Shown here piece after piece: positions 34,106 through 42,438 of a stretch of 43,737 nucleotides of DNA; positions within the stretch are counted from its first letter, which is position 1, and each line of letters starts with the position of its first letter. The position numbers and the translations under genes were made by a program. Source of the stretch: an uncultured Christensenellaceae bacterium (GTDB lineage: Bacteria > Bacillota > Clostridia > Christensenellales > CAG-314); assembly GCA_910585195.1 (NCBI GenBank), contig CAJUCX010000007.1, positions 27,076 to 70,812 of the forward strand, written 5' to 3'. The notes beneath the pieces were generated by a model. It was not told where the DNA came from, searched no databases, and worked only from the letters and a program-made list of their open reading frames with translations.

Positions 34106-34766
34106 TTGCTTGTCCTCCTTCGCTGGATTTTTTCTTTGCAAGGATTTCGCCTTTGTAAACCCATACTTTAACGCCGATTACGCCGAACGTCGTATGAGCT
34201 TCCGCAAAGCCGTAATCGATATCGGCTCTCAAAGTGTGAAGCGGAATGGAACCTTCGTGGTAATGCTCGCTTCTTGCGATTTCTGCGCCGTCGAGACGAC
34301 CGGAAACCATTGCTTTGATACCTTTTGCGCCTGCTCTCATTGCTCTGCCCATATTTTGTCTGACGGCGCGACGGAAACTTACGCGCTTTTCGAGTTGAGC
34401 GGCGATTGCTTCCGCTACGAGTTGAGCATCCATATCAGGCTTTTTAACTTCCACGATATTGAGCGTAACCGCATTGTTAGGTGAAAGTTTTGCTATTTCG
34501 TTTTTAATTATTTCTACGTTTGCGCCGCCTTTGCCGATGAGTACGCCGGGTCTTGCGGTTTGCATTGTTACGGCTATTTTGCCTTCGCTTCTTTCTATAT
34601 CGATTGAAGATACGGCAGCCGAGTAATATTTCTTTTTAAGGAAATTACGGATTACGTTGTCTTCTTTCAAAAGTTTGCCGAAGTCCTTTTTGTCTGCATA
34701 CCATTGCGAACTCCAACCTTTGATGATGCCGACGCGCATTCCGTGCGGATTAACTTTCTGTCCCAT
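34092..34766 (-). CDS. rpsC: 30S ribosomal protein S3 (uS3)
   Basis: uS3 lines the mRNA entry pore and has helicase function. 224 residues starting MGQKVNPHGMRVGIIKGW, with the KH domain (ARPGVLIGKGGANVEIIKNE) and the C-domain AMRAGAKGIKAMVSGRLDGAEIARSE and TTFGVIGVKVWVYKGE. GGGGGAG site; the tail overlaps rplP. Confidence 0.98.
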   Translation of the reverse strand: MGQKVNPHGMRVGIIKGWSSQWYADKKDFGKLLKEDNVIRNFLKKKYYSAAVSSIDIERSEGKIAVTMQTARPGVLIGKGGANVEIIKNEIAKLSPNNAVTLNIVEVKKPDMDAQLVAEAIAAQLEKRVSFRRAVRQNMGRAMRAGAKGIKAMVSGRLDGAEIARSEHYHEGSIPLHTLRADIDYGFAEAHTTFGVIGVKVWVYKGEILAKKKSSEGGQANVNA

Positions 34767-34777
34767 TTTGCTCCCCC

Positions 34778-35170
34778 TTACTTATTGCTTACGCTGTCAA
34801 GTACGACAGTGATGTGGCTTGTACGCTTCAAAATTCTGTATGCTCTGCCTTGCGCCCTAGGCATAACTCTTTTGAGAGTCGGGCCGTTGTCCGCAAAAAT
34901 TTCGGCAACGTACAAATCGTCTTTCGACATACCCTTGTTTACTTCTGCGTTTGCAGCGGCAGAATTGAGAACTTTTTTTACAGGTTCGCTTGCTGCCTTA
35001 GGAGTATTGTCGAGAATTGCAAGAGCGTCAAAATAGTTCTTGCCGCGAATCAAATCTATTACGATTCTCACCTTTGAAGGAGAAATGCGAATATATTTTG
35101 CAACGGCGAAAGGTCTTTTTTCGTGGCTTTCTTTGCGAGCCACTGCTTTATCTCTGCTTCTTGATGCCAT
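34778..35170 (-). CDS. rplV: 50S ribosomal protein L22 (uL22)
   Basis: uL22 reaches into the exit tunnel constriction. The family core begins AVAKYIRISPSKVRIVIDLIRGK at about residue 22 and ends with LKRVMPRAQGRAYRILKRTSHI, the tunnel hairpin. 130 residues; a 20-residue charged N-terminal leader is longer than usual. AGGAGG site. Confidence 0.98.
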   Translation of the reverse strand: MASRSRDKAVARKESHEKRPFAVAKYIRISPSKVRIVIDLIRGKNYFDALAILDNTPKAASEPVKKVLNSAAANAEVNKGMSKDDLYVAEIFADNGPTLKRVMPRAQGRAYRILKRTSHITVVLDSVSNK

Positions 35171-35183
35171 TTATCTCTCCTCC

Positions 35184-35459
35184 TTATTTCTTAGTTGTTT
35201 TGCTTCCTGCGTGTCCGCGGAAGTTTCTGGTCGGAGCAAACTCGCCGAGTTTGCAGCCTACCATATCCTCCGTAATATATACGGGAACGTGTTTTTTACC
35301 GTCGTGGACGGCAATGGTGTGTCCTACGAAATCAGGAAAAATCGTAGATGACCTTGACCAAGTTTTCAAAACTTTCTTTTCGCCTTTTTCGTTCATTTCC
35401 TTTATTCTTTTGAGAAGTTTAGGCTGCACGAAAGGTCCTTTTTTAATTGAACGACTCAT
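35184..35459 (-). CDS. rpsS: 30S ribosomal protein S19 (uS19)
   Basis: uS19 lies in the 30S head near S13. 91 residues, MSRSIKKGPFVQPKLLKRI, WSRSSTIFPDFVGHTIAVHDGK and the ending KLGEFAPTRNFRGHAGSK are diagnostic. GGAGG site, 18 bases after rplB. Confidence 0.99.
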   Translation of the reverse strand: MSRSIKKGPFVQPKLLKRIKEMNEKGEKKVLKTWSRSSTIFPDFVGHTIAVHDGKKHVPVYITEDMVGCKLGEFAPTRNFRGHAGSKTTKK

Positions 35460-35477
35460 TATCTCATTGCCTCCACA

Positions 35478-36305
35478 TTAGTTCACGCGCTTGATGATAA
35501 ATTTGCTTGTAGGGTTCTTTTTCTTTCTGGTCTTGTAACCCAAAGCAGGTTTGCCCCAAGGAGTAACAGGTCCCGGTCTACCGACAGGTGATTTACCTTC
35601 ACCACCGCCGTGAGGGTGGTCGCAAGGGTTCATTACGGAACCGCGGACGGTAGGACGAACGCCCATATGTCTGGTCTTGCCGGCTTTACCTACCGAAACT
35701 ATTTCGTGGTCTACGTTGCCGACCTGACCGATTGTTGCTCTGCATTTTGCAAGAATGTATCTCATTTCGCCGCTAGGCATACGAATTGTCGCATATTTGC
35801 CTTCTTTTGCCATAAGCTGCGCCGAGATGCCTGCCGCTCTTGCAATTTGTCCGCCTTTGCCCGGGTGCATTTCGATGTTATGTACGAAAGTACCGACAGG
35901 AATATTTTCCAAAGGCAAACTGTTGCCGACTTTGATGTCCGCTTCGGCACCGCTTACGATTGTGTCGCCCACGTTAAGACCGACAGGAGCGAGAATATAT
36001 CTCTTTTCGCCGTCTACGTAGTGAAGCAATGCGATAAACGCGCTTCTGTTAGGGTCATACTCTATAGTAGCAACCTTAGCAGGAATATTATCTTTATTTC
36101 TTCTGAAATCGATAATTCTGTATTTAACTCTGTTGCCGCCGCCGATATGTCTTACGGTAATTCTGCCGGTGGCGTTTCTGCCGCCGCTCTTGTTTTTAAC
36201 GGCAAGCAAACTTTTTTCAGGCTTATTCGTCGTGATTTCTTCATAAGCGGAAACTGACATAAAACGACGAGCCGGTGAAGTTGGTTTATATCTTCTTATA
36301 GCCAT
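35478..36305 (-). CDS. rplB: 50S ribosomal protein L2 (uL2)
   Basis: uL2 is needed for subunit joining and peptidyl transferase activity. 275 residues with MAIRRYKPTSPARRFMSV, GRNATGRITVRHIGGGNRVK, the MRYILAKCRATIGQVGN strand and the key C-terminal histidine loop CDHPHGGGEGKSPVGRPGP. AAGGAGG site; 14 bases after rplW. Confidence 0.99.
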   Translation of the reverse strand: MAIRRYKPTSPARRFMSVSAYEEITTNKPEKSLLAVKNKSGGRNATGRITVRHIGGGNRVKYRIIDFRRNKDNIPAKVATIEYDPNRSAFIALLHYVDGEKRYILAPVGLNVGDTIVSGAEADIKVGNSLPLENIPVGTFVHNIEMHPGKGGQIARAAGISAQLMAKEGKYATIRMPSGEMRYILAKCRATIGQVGNVDHEIVSVGKAGKTRHMGVRPTVRGSVMNPCDHPHGGGEGKSPVGRPGPVTPWGKPALGYKTRKKKNPTSKFIIKRVN

Positions 36306-36319
36306 TTTTCAAGTCCTCC

Positions 36320-36610
36320 TTATGCCAAGTTCTCGAAGATTTCGATTGCCTTGCTGTCTTTGGTCAACTGTACGATTGCTTTCTTTCTCTTGGAAGTATA
36401 ACCTTGAGTTCTGCCTTGTCTTTTAAGTTTACCTCTGACGTTTACGGTGTTTACCTTTTCGACTTTTACGCCGAAAGCCTTTTCAACCGCTTCTTTAATT
36501 TCTATTTTGTTTGCATCAACAGCCACTTCGAAAACGTATTTTTTGTTTGCGATTTCGCTGTAACTCTTTTCGCTGAGAACAGGTCTTCTTATAATATCGT
36601 AATGTTTCAT
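36320..36610 (-). CDS. rplW: 50S ribosomal protein L23 (uL23)
   Basis: uL23 is the main docking site for trigger factor and SRP at the tunnel exit. 96 residues: IRRPVLSEKSY, ANKKYVFEVAVDANKIEIKE, VEKAFGVKVEKVNTVNVRGK. The ATG overlaps the rplD stop by four bases and its GGAGG lies inside rplD. Confidence 0.98.
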   Translation of the reverse strand: MKHYDIIRRPVLSEKSYSEIANKKYVFEVAVDANKIEIKEAVEKAFGVKVEKVNTVNVRGKLKRQGRTQGYTSKRKKAIVQLTKDSKAIEIFENLA

Positions 36611-37230
36611 TCTGCAAATGCCTCCTCCAAGTTTTTGATTGCTTCGGAAGTCATCAAGATTGTAGCGTTTGAAACAACTTCGTACAGACTTACAAGTTCT
36701 ACGGTAGAAATGGTAAGATTTTCGATATTTCTTCCCGCTCTCAAAATTGCCTCGTCGTATTCAGGCATAACCAACAACACTTTTTTGTTAAGTTTGAAGT
36801 TGTCGAGAATTTTCTGAACGTGTTTCGTTTTGATTTCAGGCAAAGTCATTTTATCCACAACGATGATTTCGCCGTTTTGCGCTTTATAGCTTATTGCGCT
36901 TTTGAACGCCTGAAATTTTGCTCTCTTGTTTACTTTCTTGCTGAAATCTCTTGGCTTAGGTGCAAAGACGACGCCGCCTTTTACCCATTGCGGTGCGCGG
37001 ATGCTGCCTTGTCTTGCGTGTCCGGTACCTTTTTGTCTCCACGGCTTTTTGCCGCCGCCTCTGACCTCGCTTCTCGTCAAAGTGCTTTTCGTGCCCTGTC
37101 TTGCGTTTGCAAGTTGAGCAACGACTACTTGATGAATGAGTGCTTCGTTATATTCACAACCGAATACGCTGTCATTCAATTCCAAAGCGCCGATTTCTTT
37201 TGCGCTCGTGTTAAACAATTTTACTTGCAT
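36607..37230 (-). CDS. rplD: 50S ribosomal protein L4 (uL4)
   Basis: uL4 has a globular part and a loop that lines the exit tunnel; in enterobacteria it represses the S10 operon. 207 residues with the loop TKSTLTRSEVRGGGKKPWRQKGTGHARQGSIRAPQW (split around GGGKKPWRQKG) and GGVVFAPKPRDFSKKVNK. AGAGGTGG site; 11 bases after rplC. Confidence 0.98.
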   Translation of the reverse strand: MQVKLFNTSAKEIGALELNDSVFGCEYNEALIHQVVVAQLANARQGTKSTLTRSEVRGGGKKPWRQKGTGHARQGSIRAPQWVKGGVVFAPKPRDFSKKVNKRAKFQAFKSAISYKAQNGEIIVVDKMTLPEIKTKHVQKILDNFKLNKKVLLVMPEYDEAILRAGRNIENLTISTVELVSLYEVVSNATILMTSEAIKNLEEAFAE

Positions 37231-37241
37231 TTTTCCACCTC

Positions 37242-37874
37242 TTATTTCTTGACAGCGTTTCTGATATACACAATGCTGTTTTTCGCACCAGGCACTGCGC
37301 CTTTAATCAGAAGAACGTTTCTGGCTGTGTCGACTTTCACAACTTTAAGATTCAAAACGGTAACTTGCTCGTTGCCGTATTGTCCCGGCATATGTTTGCC
37401 CGGGAATACTCTCGACGGGTCGCTGTTGGCGCCCAAAGAACCGACCTCTCTATGTACAGGGCCTACACCGTGAGTTTCTTTCAAACGGTGGCTGTTCCAT
37501 CTTTTGATAACGCCGGAAAAACCGTGCCCCTTCGAAGTACCGGTAACGTCGATGACGTCGCCGTCTGCGAATACGTCGCATTTTACTTCCGCACCGATTT
37601 CATATGCGTCGATGTTGTCCAACTTAAATTCTTTAAGCACGTCTTTCGCGCTTACGTTTGCTTTTTTGAGATGACCCGTTTCAGGCTTGTTGAGTTTGCT
37701 TTCTTTTACGTCTTTGAAACCCAACTGAACTGCGTTGTAACCGTCTCTTTCTACGGTTTTCTTTTGCACTACCGCGCAAGGGCCGGCTTCCACAACGGTA
37801 ACCGGTATTACCGCGCCGTCAGCAGTAAAAACCTGAGTCATTCCTAATTTTCTACCTATGATTGCTTTATTCAT
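37242..37874 (-). CDS. rplC: 50S ribosomal protein L3 (uL3)
   Basis: uL3 is an early assembly protein near the peptidyl transferase centre. 210 residues starting MNKAIIGRKLGMTQVF with the conserved GTSKGHGFSGVIKRWN and HREVGSLGANSDPSRVFPGK, PGQYGNEQVTVLNL segments. AGGTG site; 35 bases after rpsJ. Confidence 0.99.
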   Translation of the reverse strand: MNKAIIGRKLGMTQVFTADGAVIPVTVVEAGPCAVVQKKTVERDGYNAVQLGFKDVKESKLNKPETGHLKKANVSAKDVLKEFKLDNIDAYEIGAEVKCDVFADGDVIDVTGTSKGHGFSGVIKRWNSHRLKETHGVGPVHREVGSLGANSDPSRVFPGKHMPGQYGNEQVTVLNLKVVKVDTARNVLLIKGAVPGAKNSIVYIRNAVKK

Positions 37875-37909
37875 TGATAAAGTTCACCTCCGACTCTCTG
37901 GTCAATATA

Positions 37910-38218
37910 TTAAAGTTTAATTTGTATACTTACGCCCGCAGGTAAATCCAACTTGGAAAGGCTGTCTACCGTCTTTGAGTTTGGGCTGTAAATGTCAATA
38001 AGTCTCTTGTGAGTTTTAAGTTCGAACTGCTCGCGAGAATCTTTATATTTGTGCGGCGAACGCAAAATAGTAACGATTTCTCTCTGTGTCGGGAGCGGAA
38101 TAGGACCGCTTACCTTAGAACCCATCTTGTTTGCAGTTTCTACAATTTTTGCCGCCGAAGCGTCAATCAAATTGTGGTCGTATGCTTTCAACTTGATTCT
38201 GATTTTTTGACTTGCCAT
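37910..38218 (-). CDS. rpsJ: 30S ribosomal protein S10 (uS10)
   Basis: First gene of the S10 cluster. uS10 lies in the 30S head and, as NusE, joins antitermination complexes. Start at 38218 (MASQKIRIKLKAYDHNLID) with AAGGAG upstream; 102 residues, including GPIPLPTQREIVTILRSPHKYKDSREQFE (in the usual order) and the TVDSLSKLDLPAGV end. No rpsL, rpsG, fusA or tuf genes precede it, so the str operon is elsewhere. Confidence 0.98.
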   Translation of the reverse strand: MASQKIRIKLKAYDHNLIDASAAKIVETANKMGSKVSGPIPLPTQREIVTILRSPHKYKDSREQFELKTHKRLIDIYSPNSKTVDSLSKLDLPAGVSIQIKL

Positions 38219-38465
38219 GTTTTCTCCTTCTTCAAATTTTATCAAACCCCGCAACTGGCAACCACGCTTCCGTGTGTGTCATACCGCTACATTAAAAATA
38301 AGCAACCTTGCCGTCGGTCGGTTTGCCGTCAAAATTTTTGCACGGCACCTTGCCGAAAACCGTTTGCTTCTCCATCGGGGCCGCCCGAATAATAAATTTT
38401 CGGACTCGTCCGCGAAAATTATCTCTTTTGTTGAGTAACTTTCCGCATCAACCTTTTGTCGCAGC
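38219..38465 (-). other. Long, structured leader of the S10 cluster mRNA
   Basis: About 247 bases between the predicted transcription start and rpsJ, with no gene. Read on the minus strand it has AATTTTCG...CGAAAATT enclosing CGGACGAGTCC, a GGGCGGCCC element, CGGC-AAGGT-GCCG, a second CGGCAAGG, and CACG-GAAG-CGTG near rpsJ. There is no T-run typical of a terminator. This could be the site of L4- or other r-protein feedback, but I do not recognise a named leader. Confidence 0.5.
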
Positions 38466-38471
38466 CTAAAC

Positions 38472-38501
38472 ATAATATCACAACAATTCAAGACCCGTCA
38501 A
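38472..38501 (-). promoter_or_regulatory. Promoter of the S10-spc-alpha cluster
   Basis: On the minus strand: TTGACG, 18-bp spacer, TATTAT. It is the best promoter-like site in the gap between rpsJ and the oppositely oriented DUF421 gene, with +1 near 38465. Confidence 0.75.
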
Positions 38502-38606
38502 GAAAAAATAACATCGTTTTTCAACTTTTTTGTCATATTTTTTTACTTTTTTAATATAAGAAAAACCGTTATTTTACTTTTCTTTACTGGCCTAAAAAAC
38601 TCGCCC

Positions 38607-38664
38607 TTTCACAACGGATTTGCGCGGAGCGCTTGACAGACCAAAATAAACATAAACGCCGCGT
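38607..38664 (-). repeat. Copy of the dispersed two-hairpin intergenic repeat
   Basis: ACAACGGATTTGCGCGGAGCGCTTGACAGACCAAAATAAAC corresponds to hairpin 2 plus the A-rich core of the copies at 15575 and 42556. It lies in the divergent region between rpsJ and the DUF421 gene and touches the TATAAT box at 38664-38669, which may serve the DUF421 gene although no -35 box is well placed. Confidence 0.55.
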
Positions 38665-38712
38665 ATAATTTTTTTGCACCTTGCACTAACTACTAAGGCA
38701 AGGAGAAAAAGT

Positions 38713-39423
38713 ATGTCAGACGTCATCACAGTTCTATTAAACGGGATATTTTCCTTTTTATTTGTATTTGTTTTGGCAAAATTGCTTGGCAAAAAGCAAA
38801 TTGCGGAACTGAGTTTTACGGATTACGCCATCGGCATTTCTTTGGGCTCAATCGCGGCGGAGTGGTCAACGGACGTAGTAAACCCGTGGTATTTTTATGC
38901 CATCGCAATGGCGGTGTTTTTTGTTTTGGGTATGGCGGTTACGCTGTTGCAAAGAAAGACGCCGTTTTTGAAGAAAGTTTTGCACGGGTCTCCAATCGTG
39001 ATAATAAGCGACGGCAAAATAGACTATCAAAACCTTAAAAAGTCCAAACTGGACGTCAACGACGTCTTAGGTATGTGCAGGGCAAAAGGTTTTTTCGATA
39101 CGAAAGATATTGCCTTTGCGGTTCTCGAAACAAGCGGAGATTTAAGCGTACTGCCTAAGGGCAGCGAAAAGCCAACCGTAGTAAGCGATTTGGATTTGCC
39201 GGTCGAACAGGCGAGTATGACCAACTATCTTATTTTGGACGGACGCGTATATAACGACGGACTTACTGAAATTGAAAAAAGCGAAAGTTGGTTGTTTGAG
39301 AGATTGGGTATAAAGAACAAAAAAGATTTGAAAAAATTTTTGCTTGTGTCCTATGACGAAAAAACAGACAGTTTTGACGTACAGACAAAAAACAAGCAAG
39401 TACAGGCATCTGAAACAAAATAG
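38713..39423 (+). CDS. DUF421 (YetF/YcaP family) membrane protein
   Basis: The only gene on the plus strand. Start at 38713 has AAGGAG upstream. The 236 residues have two or three membrane helices in the first 85 residues, with the family pattern VFVLAKLLGKKQIAELSFTDYAIGISLGSIAAE (residues about 17-49), followed by the cytosolic DUF421 fold: PIVIISDGKIDYQNLKKSKLDVNDVLGMCR and DIAFAVLETSGDLSVLPKG. Function of the family is poorly known; members in spore formers have been linked to germination and envelope, but nothing here points to a particular role. Confidence 0.88.
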   Translation: MSDVITVLLNGIFSFLFVFVLAKLLGKKQIAELSFTDYAIGISLGSIAAEWSTDVVNPWYFYAIAMAVFFVLGMAVTLLQRKTPFLKKVLHGSPIVIISDGKIDYQNLKKSKLDVNDVLGMCRAKGFFDTKDIAFAVLETSGDLSVLPKGSEKPTVVSDLDLPVEQASMTNYLILDGRVYNDGLTEIEKSESWLFERLGIKNKKDLKKFLLVSYDEKTDSFDVQTKNKQVQASETK

Positions 39424-39601
39424 AGTTGCCTTAATTTAACGGTTGCGTATATTGAATTTTGATAACAGATTTTAATTAAAAATTAAATTGCAACTATTAA
39501 AAATACTGTGTTGTTACGATATTATCAATGACGAAATTTTATAGAAGTCGTGAAAAAGCGTATTAGCGTCGTAAATTACCGAAGTATCTTTGCACCATTA
39601 A

Positions 39602-39627
39602 ACGGACTTGATTAAAGTCCGTTTTTT
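39602..39627 (+). terminator. Rho-independent terminator downstream of the DUF421 gene
   Basis: ACGGACTT-GATTA-AAGTCCGT with a T6 run on the plus strand, about 180 bases after the stop. The 39424-39740 gap before degV holds this, the hairpin below and AT-rich DNA without a gene. Confidence 0.85.
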
Positions 39628-39685
39628 ACTATGCAAAATTTGCGGATTATACAAAACAAAAAACCGTCTGCTTGCGCCTATAATT

Positions 39686-39713
39686 AAAGCGGACTTGCAA
39701 GCAAGTCCGCTTT
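39686..39713. terminator. Strong 13-bp hairpin after degV
   Basis: AAAGCGGACTTGC-AA-GCAAGTCCGCTTT is a perfect 13-bp stem. T-runs are weak on both sides (GTTTTAT on plus), so it is a likely but imperfect terminator for degV. It shares the CGGACTT...AAGTCCG stem with the terminator 85 bases away. Confidence 0.65.
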
Positions 39714-39761
39714 GTTTTATATGCAGTCAATGTAGTTGTTTTGAAGTCCGATAACCGAAAA

Positions 39762-40640
39762 TCAATCTTCCTTTTTGCTCTTGCCGTGGAAGAACAGCGC
39801 CACAGTGCCGGGCCCCGAGTGAGAACCGATGACAGGTCCCAAATGGTTAATCATAATTTTGTCGCGAGGTATCCCGATTTTTTCCGTAACGAGTTTGGCA
39901 ACGTACTCCGCCTCTTCCAAACAGTCGCCGTGCGAGATAAATACGTCGTCAGACCAACCGTCATACTTCTCGGTCATATAGTCCACAAGAGTGTTGAGGC
40001 TTTTGCGCCTTGACATTACTTTTTTGAGCGGTATCAAATGCCCGTCCAAATCGACGTGCAGCACGGGTTTGATACGCAACATCGTGCCTATTATTTTAGC
40101 AGACTTTTTAACTCTGCCGCCTCTGTACAAATACTCCAAATCGTCAACCACAAAGTAATGGCAAACGTCGTCGCGGATAGACGTTGCATAGTCGTAAGCC
40201 TCTTGCAAGGATACGCCCTCCTCCGCCTTTTTGTTTACGAAATGTACGAACAACCCTTGCCCCAAAGACGCGGCGCGGCTGTCTACAACCATAACTTTGT
40301 TTTTATACTTTGCATTCAGTTTTTCCGCAGCGGCGACAAAATTGTTGTACGTGCCACTAAGCCCCGAAGAAAACGCAAGATGCAAAACGTCCTTGCCTTG
40401 TTTTAAGAAACCCTCCAAAAAGTTTTCCGCCTCGACAAGGTTGACCTGAGTAGTCATCGTCATTTCGCCGTTGCGCATACGGTCGAAAAAGTCTTTGATG
40501 TCAATAGCATTGCCGTTCGGTCCGCCGAATTCGGTATCGCCTACGGTGCCCGCCATTTCGTAACAAACCACGCCGTTTGCGGCAAGATAACTTTGCGGCA
40601 AATCAGACGTAGATTCCGTAGATAAAATAAACGTTTTCAT
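39762..40640 (-). CDS. DegV family fatty-acid-binding protein
   Basis: DegV/FakB proteins bind long-chain fatty acids; some present them to the FakA kinase for phosphorylation. The 292 residues begin KTFILSTESTSDLPQSYL, include the TxxP-type MTMTTQVNL segment and the lipid-binding FSSGLSGTYNNF, and end with the phosphate-loop-like HLGPVIGSHSGPGTVALFF. Start at 40640 has GGGAG upstream. No fakA is nearby, so the kinase, if present, lies elsewhere. Confidence 0.95.
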   Translation of the reverse strand: MKTFILSTESTSDLPQSYLAANGVVCYEMAGTVGDTEFGGPNGNAIDIKDFFDRMRNGEMTMTTQVNLVEAENFLEGFLKQGKDVLHLAFSSGLSGTYNNFVAAAEKLNAKYKNKVMVVDSRAASLGQGLFVHFVNKKAEEGVSLQEAYDYATSIRDDVCHYFVVDDLEYLYRGGRVKKSAKIIGTMLRIKPVLHVDLDGHLIPLKKVMSRRKSLNTLVDYMTEKYDGWSDDVFISHGDCLEEAEYVAKLVTEKIGIPRDKIMINHLGPVIGSHSGPGTVALFFHGKSKKED

Positions 40641-40663
40641 AATTCTCCCGAAATACACACAAA

Positions 40664-40704
40664 GGGCTGATATGAGTTTAACCCGAACAGCCCCGTTTTG
40701 TCAA
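40664..40704 (-). promoter_or_regulatory. degV promoter overlapped by an inverted repeat
   Basis: On the minus strand: TTGACA, 18-bp spacer, TAAACT (40675-40704). GGGCTG and CAGCCC (40664-40669 and 4088-93 of the same kb, i.e. 40688-40693) form a 6-bp inverted repeat with an 18-base spacing that flanks the -10 box, so it could be an operator. Confidence 0.6.
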
Positions 40705-40755
40705 AGTTTTTGTTATTAAAACATTTTTTGAAATATTATTATACTCTATTTATAA

Positions 40756-40790
40756 CTTAACCCCAAAGCATTTTGCGCTTTGGGGTTAAG
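40756..40790 (-). terminator. Perfect 14-bp hairpin after trpB
   Basis: CTTAACCCCAAAGC-GCAAAAT-GCTTTGGGGTTAAG is a perfect 14-bp inverted repeat about 35 bases past the trpB stop. Only a weak T-rich stretch follows on the minus strand, so termination is likely but not certain. Confidence 0.65.
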
Positions 40791-40825
40791 AACAATGATA
40801 TTGTTTATAACGTTCTTACTTAATA

Positions 40826-42196
40826 TTATTTATTAAGTCCTTCTATCTTCGGCAAAACTATTTTGTTTTTGTCAATGTTTTCCGCGCTGCTGTCGCCGAG
40901 TTCCCCCTTCATCAACGCGTCATAAGCATACATATCGAAATATCCGTTGCCGCTGAGGTTGAATGCAATGGTCTTTGCCTCGCCCGATTCTTTGCACTTC
41001 AATGCTTCGTCTATCGCGCATTTGATGGCGTGAGTAGACTCCGGCGCCGGAATGATACCTTCCGCCTGAGCAAACAATCTGCCTGCGGTAAGCGTGTCGT
41101 TTTGAGAATAAGCAACAGCCTCGATAACCTTGTCGTGGTAAAGTTTGCTGACAATCGGGTTCATACCGTGGTATCTCAAACCGCCTGCATGCACGCCGCT
41201 AGGCATAAACTCGCTGCCCAAGGTATACATTTTGGTTATAGGACACATATGACCGACGTCGCCGTAATCGTAAGCGTAAACGCCTTGCGTCAAAGACGGA
41301 CAAGCGGAACTTTCCGCAGCGATAATTCTCGTCTTTGCTTTGCCTTGCAATTTGTCTTTAACAAACGGGAATGCAAACCCCGAGAAGTTGCTGCCGCCGC
41401 CTACGCAAGCAATGACAACGTCCGGATACATATCGATTTTTTCAAATTGTTTTTGCGCTTCCAACCCTATGATTGTCTGGTGCATGGAAACGTGGTTAAG
41501 CACGCTGCCCAAAGCGTAGTTGGTATCGCTTCTGCTTACCGCCTCCTCAACCGCCTCGCTTATTGCTATGCCGAGGTTTCCGTTGCTGTCGGGATGTTTT
41601 GCGAGATAATTTCTGCCGAACTCGGTCAAATTTGACGGACTTGCAATAACGTTGCTGCCGAAAGTCTGCATAAACGTACGGCGGAACGGTTTTTGGTTGT
41701 AACTTACTTTAACCATATATACGTTGCACTCCAAACCGAAGTGGTTGCAAGCCATACTTAAAGCAGAACCCCATTGCCCCGCACCCGTTTCGGTTGTAAG
41801 TCTTTTTATGCCTGCGATTTTGTTGTAGTAAGCCTGCGGAACGGCAGAGTTGAGTTTGTGGCTGCCCGTTGCGTTGCCGCCCTCGTATTTGTAAAATATT
41901 TTTGCAGGCGTGCCGAGCGCTCTTTCCAACCCCAAGGCTCTGTGCAAATTTGTAGGTCGATAGGTGCGGTAAATGTCCTGTACTTCTTCCGGAATATCGA
42001 TAAATCTCTCTTGCGACATTTCCTGCTTGATGATTTCCGGCGGAAATATCGGCGCAAGTTCGTCTGCGGTAACAGGTTTTAACGTCTGCGGATTTAGATA
42101 TGCAGGCAGGTCTTTCAAGTCCGCCTGAATGTTGTACCATTGTTTCGGCATTTCTTTATCCGATAATTGAACTTTTCTCATTAATTCTTCTTTCAT
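40826..42196 (-). CDS. trpB: Tryptophan synthase beta chain, TrpB2-type
   Basis: A PLP enzyme joining indole and serine to tryptophan. At 456 residues and with its long N-terminal part it is of the TrpB2 class rather than the TrpB1 class that pairs with TrpA. The PLP lysine is K114 in EGGNATGSHKLNSA; the phosphate loop is CVGGGSNFSGF; ETGAGQWGSALSMAC is the catalytic glutamate region. No trpA or other trp gene is near. TrpB2 proteins are thought to salvage indole or act with another partner. The start has ACGGAG upstream, and the gene lies behind a 270-base leader with a probable attenuator. Confidence 0.95.
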   Translation of the reverse strand: MKEELMRKVQLSDKEMPKQWYNIQADLKDLPAYLNPQTLKPVTADELAPIFPPEIIKQEMSQERFIDIPEEVQDIYRTYRPTNLHRALGLERALGTPAKIFYKYEGGNATGSHKLNSAVPQAYYNKIAGIKRLTTETGAGQWGSALSMACNHFGLECNVYMVKVSYNQKPFRRTFMQTFGSNVIASPSNLTEFGRNYLAKHPDSNGNLGIAISEAVEEAVSRSDTNYALGSVLNHVSMHQTIIGLEAQKQFEKIDMYPDVVIACVGGGSNFSGFAFPFVKDKLQGKAKTRIIAAESSACPSLTQGVYAYDYGDVGHMCPITKMYTLGSEFMPSGVHAGGLRYHGMNPIVSKLYHDKVIEAVAYSQNDTLTAGRLFAQAEGIIPAPESTHAIKCAIDEALKCKESGEAKTIAFNLSGNGYFDMYAYDALMKGELGDSSAENIDKNKIVLPKIEGLNK

Positions 42197-42303
42197 AATA
42201 ATTTCTCCGTAAAATTTTGATTGTCAAGTCTTAAAAACTTGCAGTGTTTAGCGTATAAAAGTTGTTACGCTGTTTGCCTGACGTTACATAAATCAAGTTG
42301 CGC

Positions 42304-42369
42304 TTACTGCAACGAGCCAATAAAAAAAGCGACGCACGAGCATCGCCAGAATAAACTATACTTCTTCAT
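42304..42369 (-). CDS. Putative 21-residue Trp-containing leader peptide upstream of trpB
   Basis: A short frame read from ATG at 42367-42369 with AGGAG about ten bases upstream: MKKYSLFWRCSCVAFFIGSLQ, then stop. Its single Trp codon (42346-42348) is the codon that enters the 5' arm of the terminator hairpin. Ribosome stalling there for lack of charged tRNA-Trp would cover the hairpin arm and favour read-through into trpB. Real trp leader peptides usually have two or more Trp codons and lie ahead of the hairpin, so this remains a hypothesis. Confidence 0.45.
   Translation of the reverse strand: MKKYSLFWRCSCVAFFIGSLQ
42322..42346 (-). terminator. Terminator inside the trpB leader (attenuator)
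   Basis: On the minus strand GCGATGC-TCGT-GCGTCGC (one G-U pair) followed by seven T. It is a strong intrinsic terminator about 125 bases before the trpB start, downstream of the promoter at 42472, so it must be passed for trpB expression. Confidence 0.85.
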
Positions 42370-42438
42370 TTCGGCTAATCTCCTCTAATCTGATATTAAA
42401 CTAAAACTAATCTCGCACACAAACTCACCTGAAATTTG

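Noticed and set aside
38380..38430. Hammerhead-like ribozyme (CGGACGAGTCCGAAAA in the S10 leader)
   Set aside because: The CUGANGA core and the other stems are absent; the sequence is a simple hairpin.
38633..38669. TTGACA and TATAAT as one promoter for the DUF421 gene
   Set aside because: The spacing is 25 bp, too long; the TTGACA is part of the dispersed repeat, although the TATAAT may still be used.
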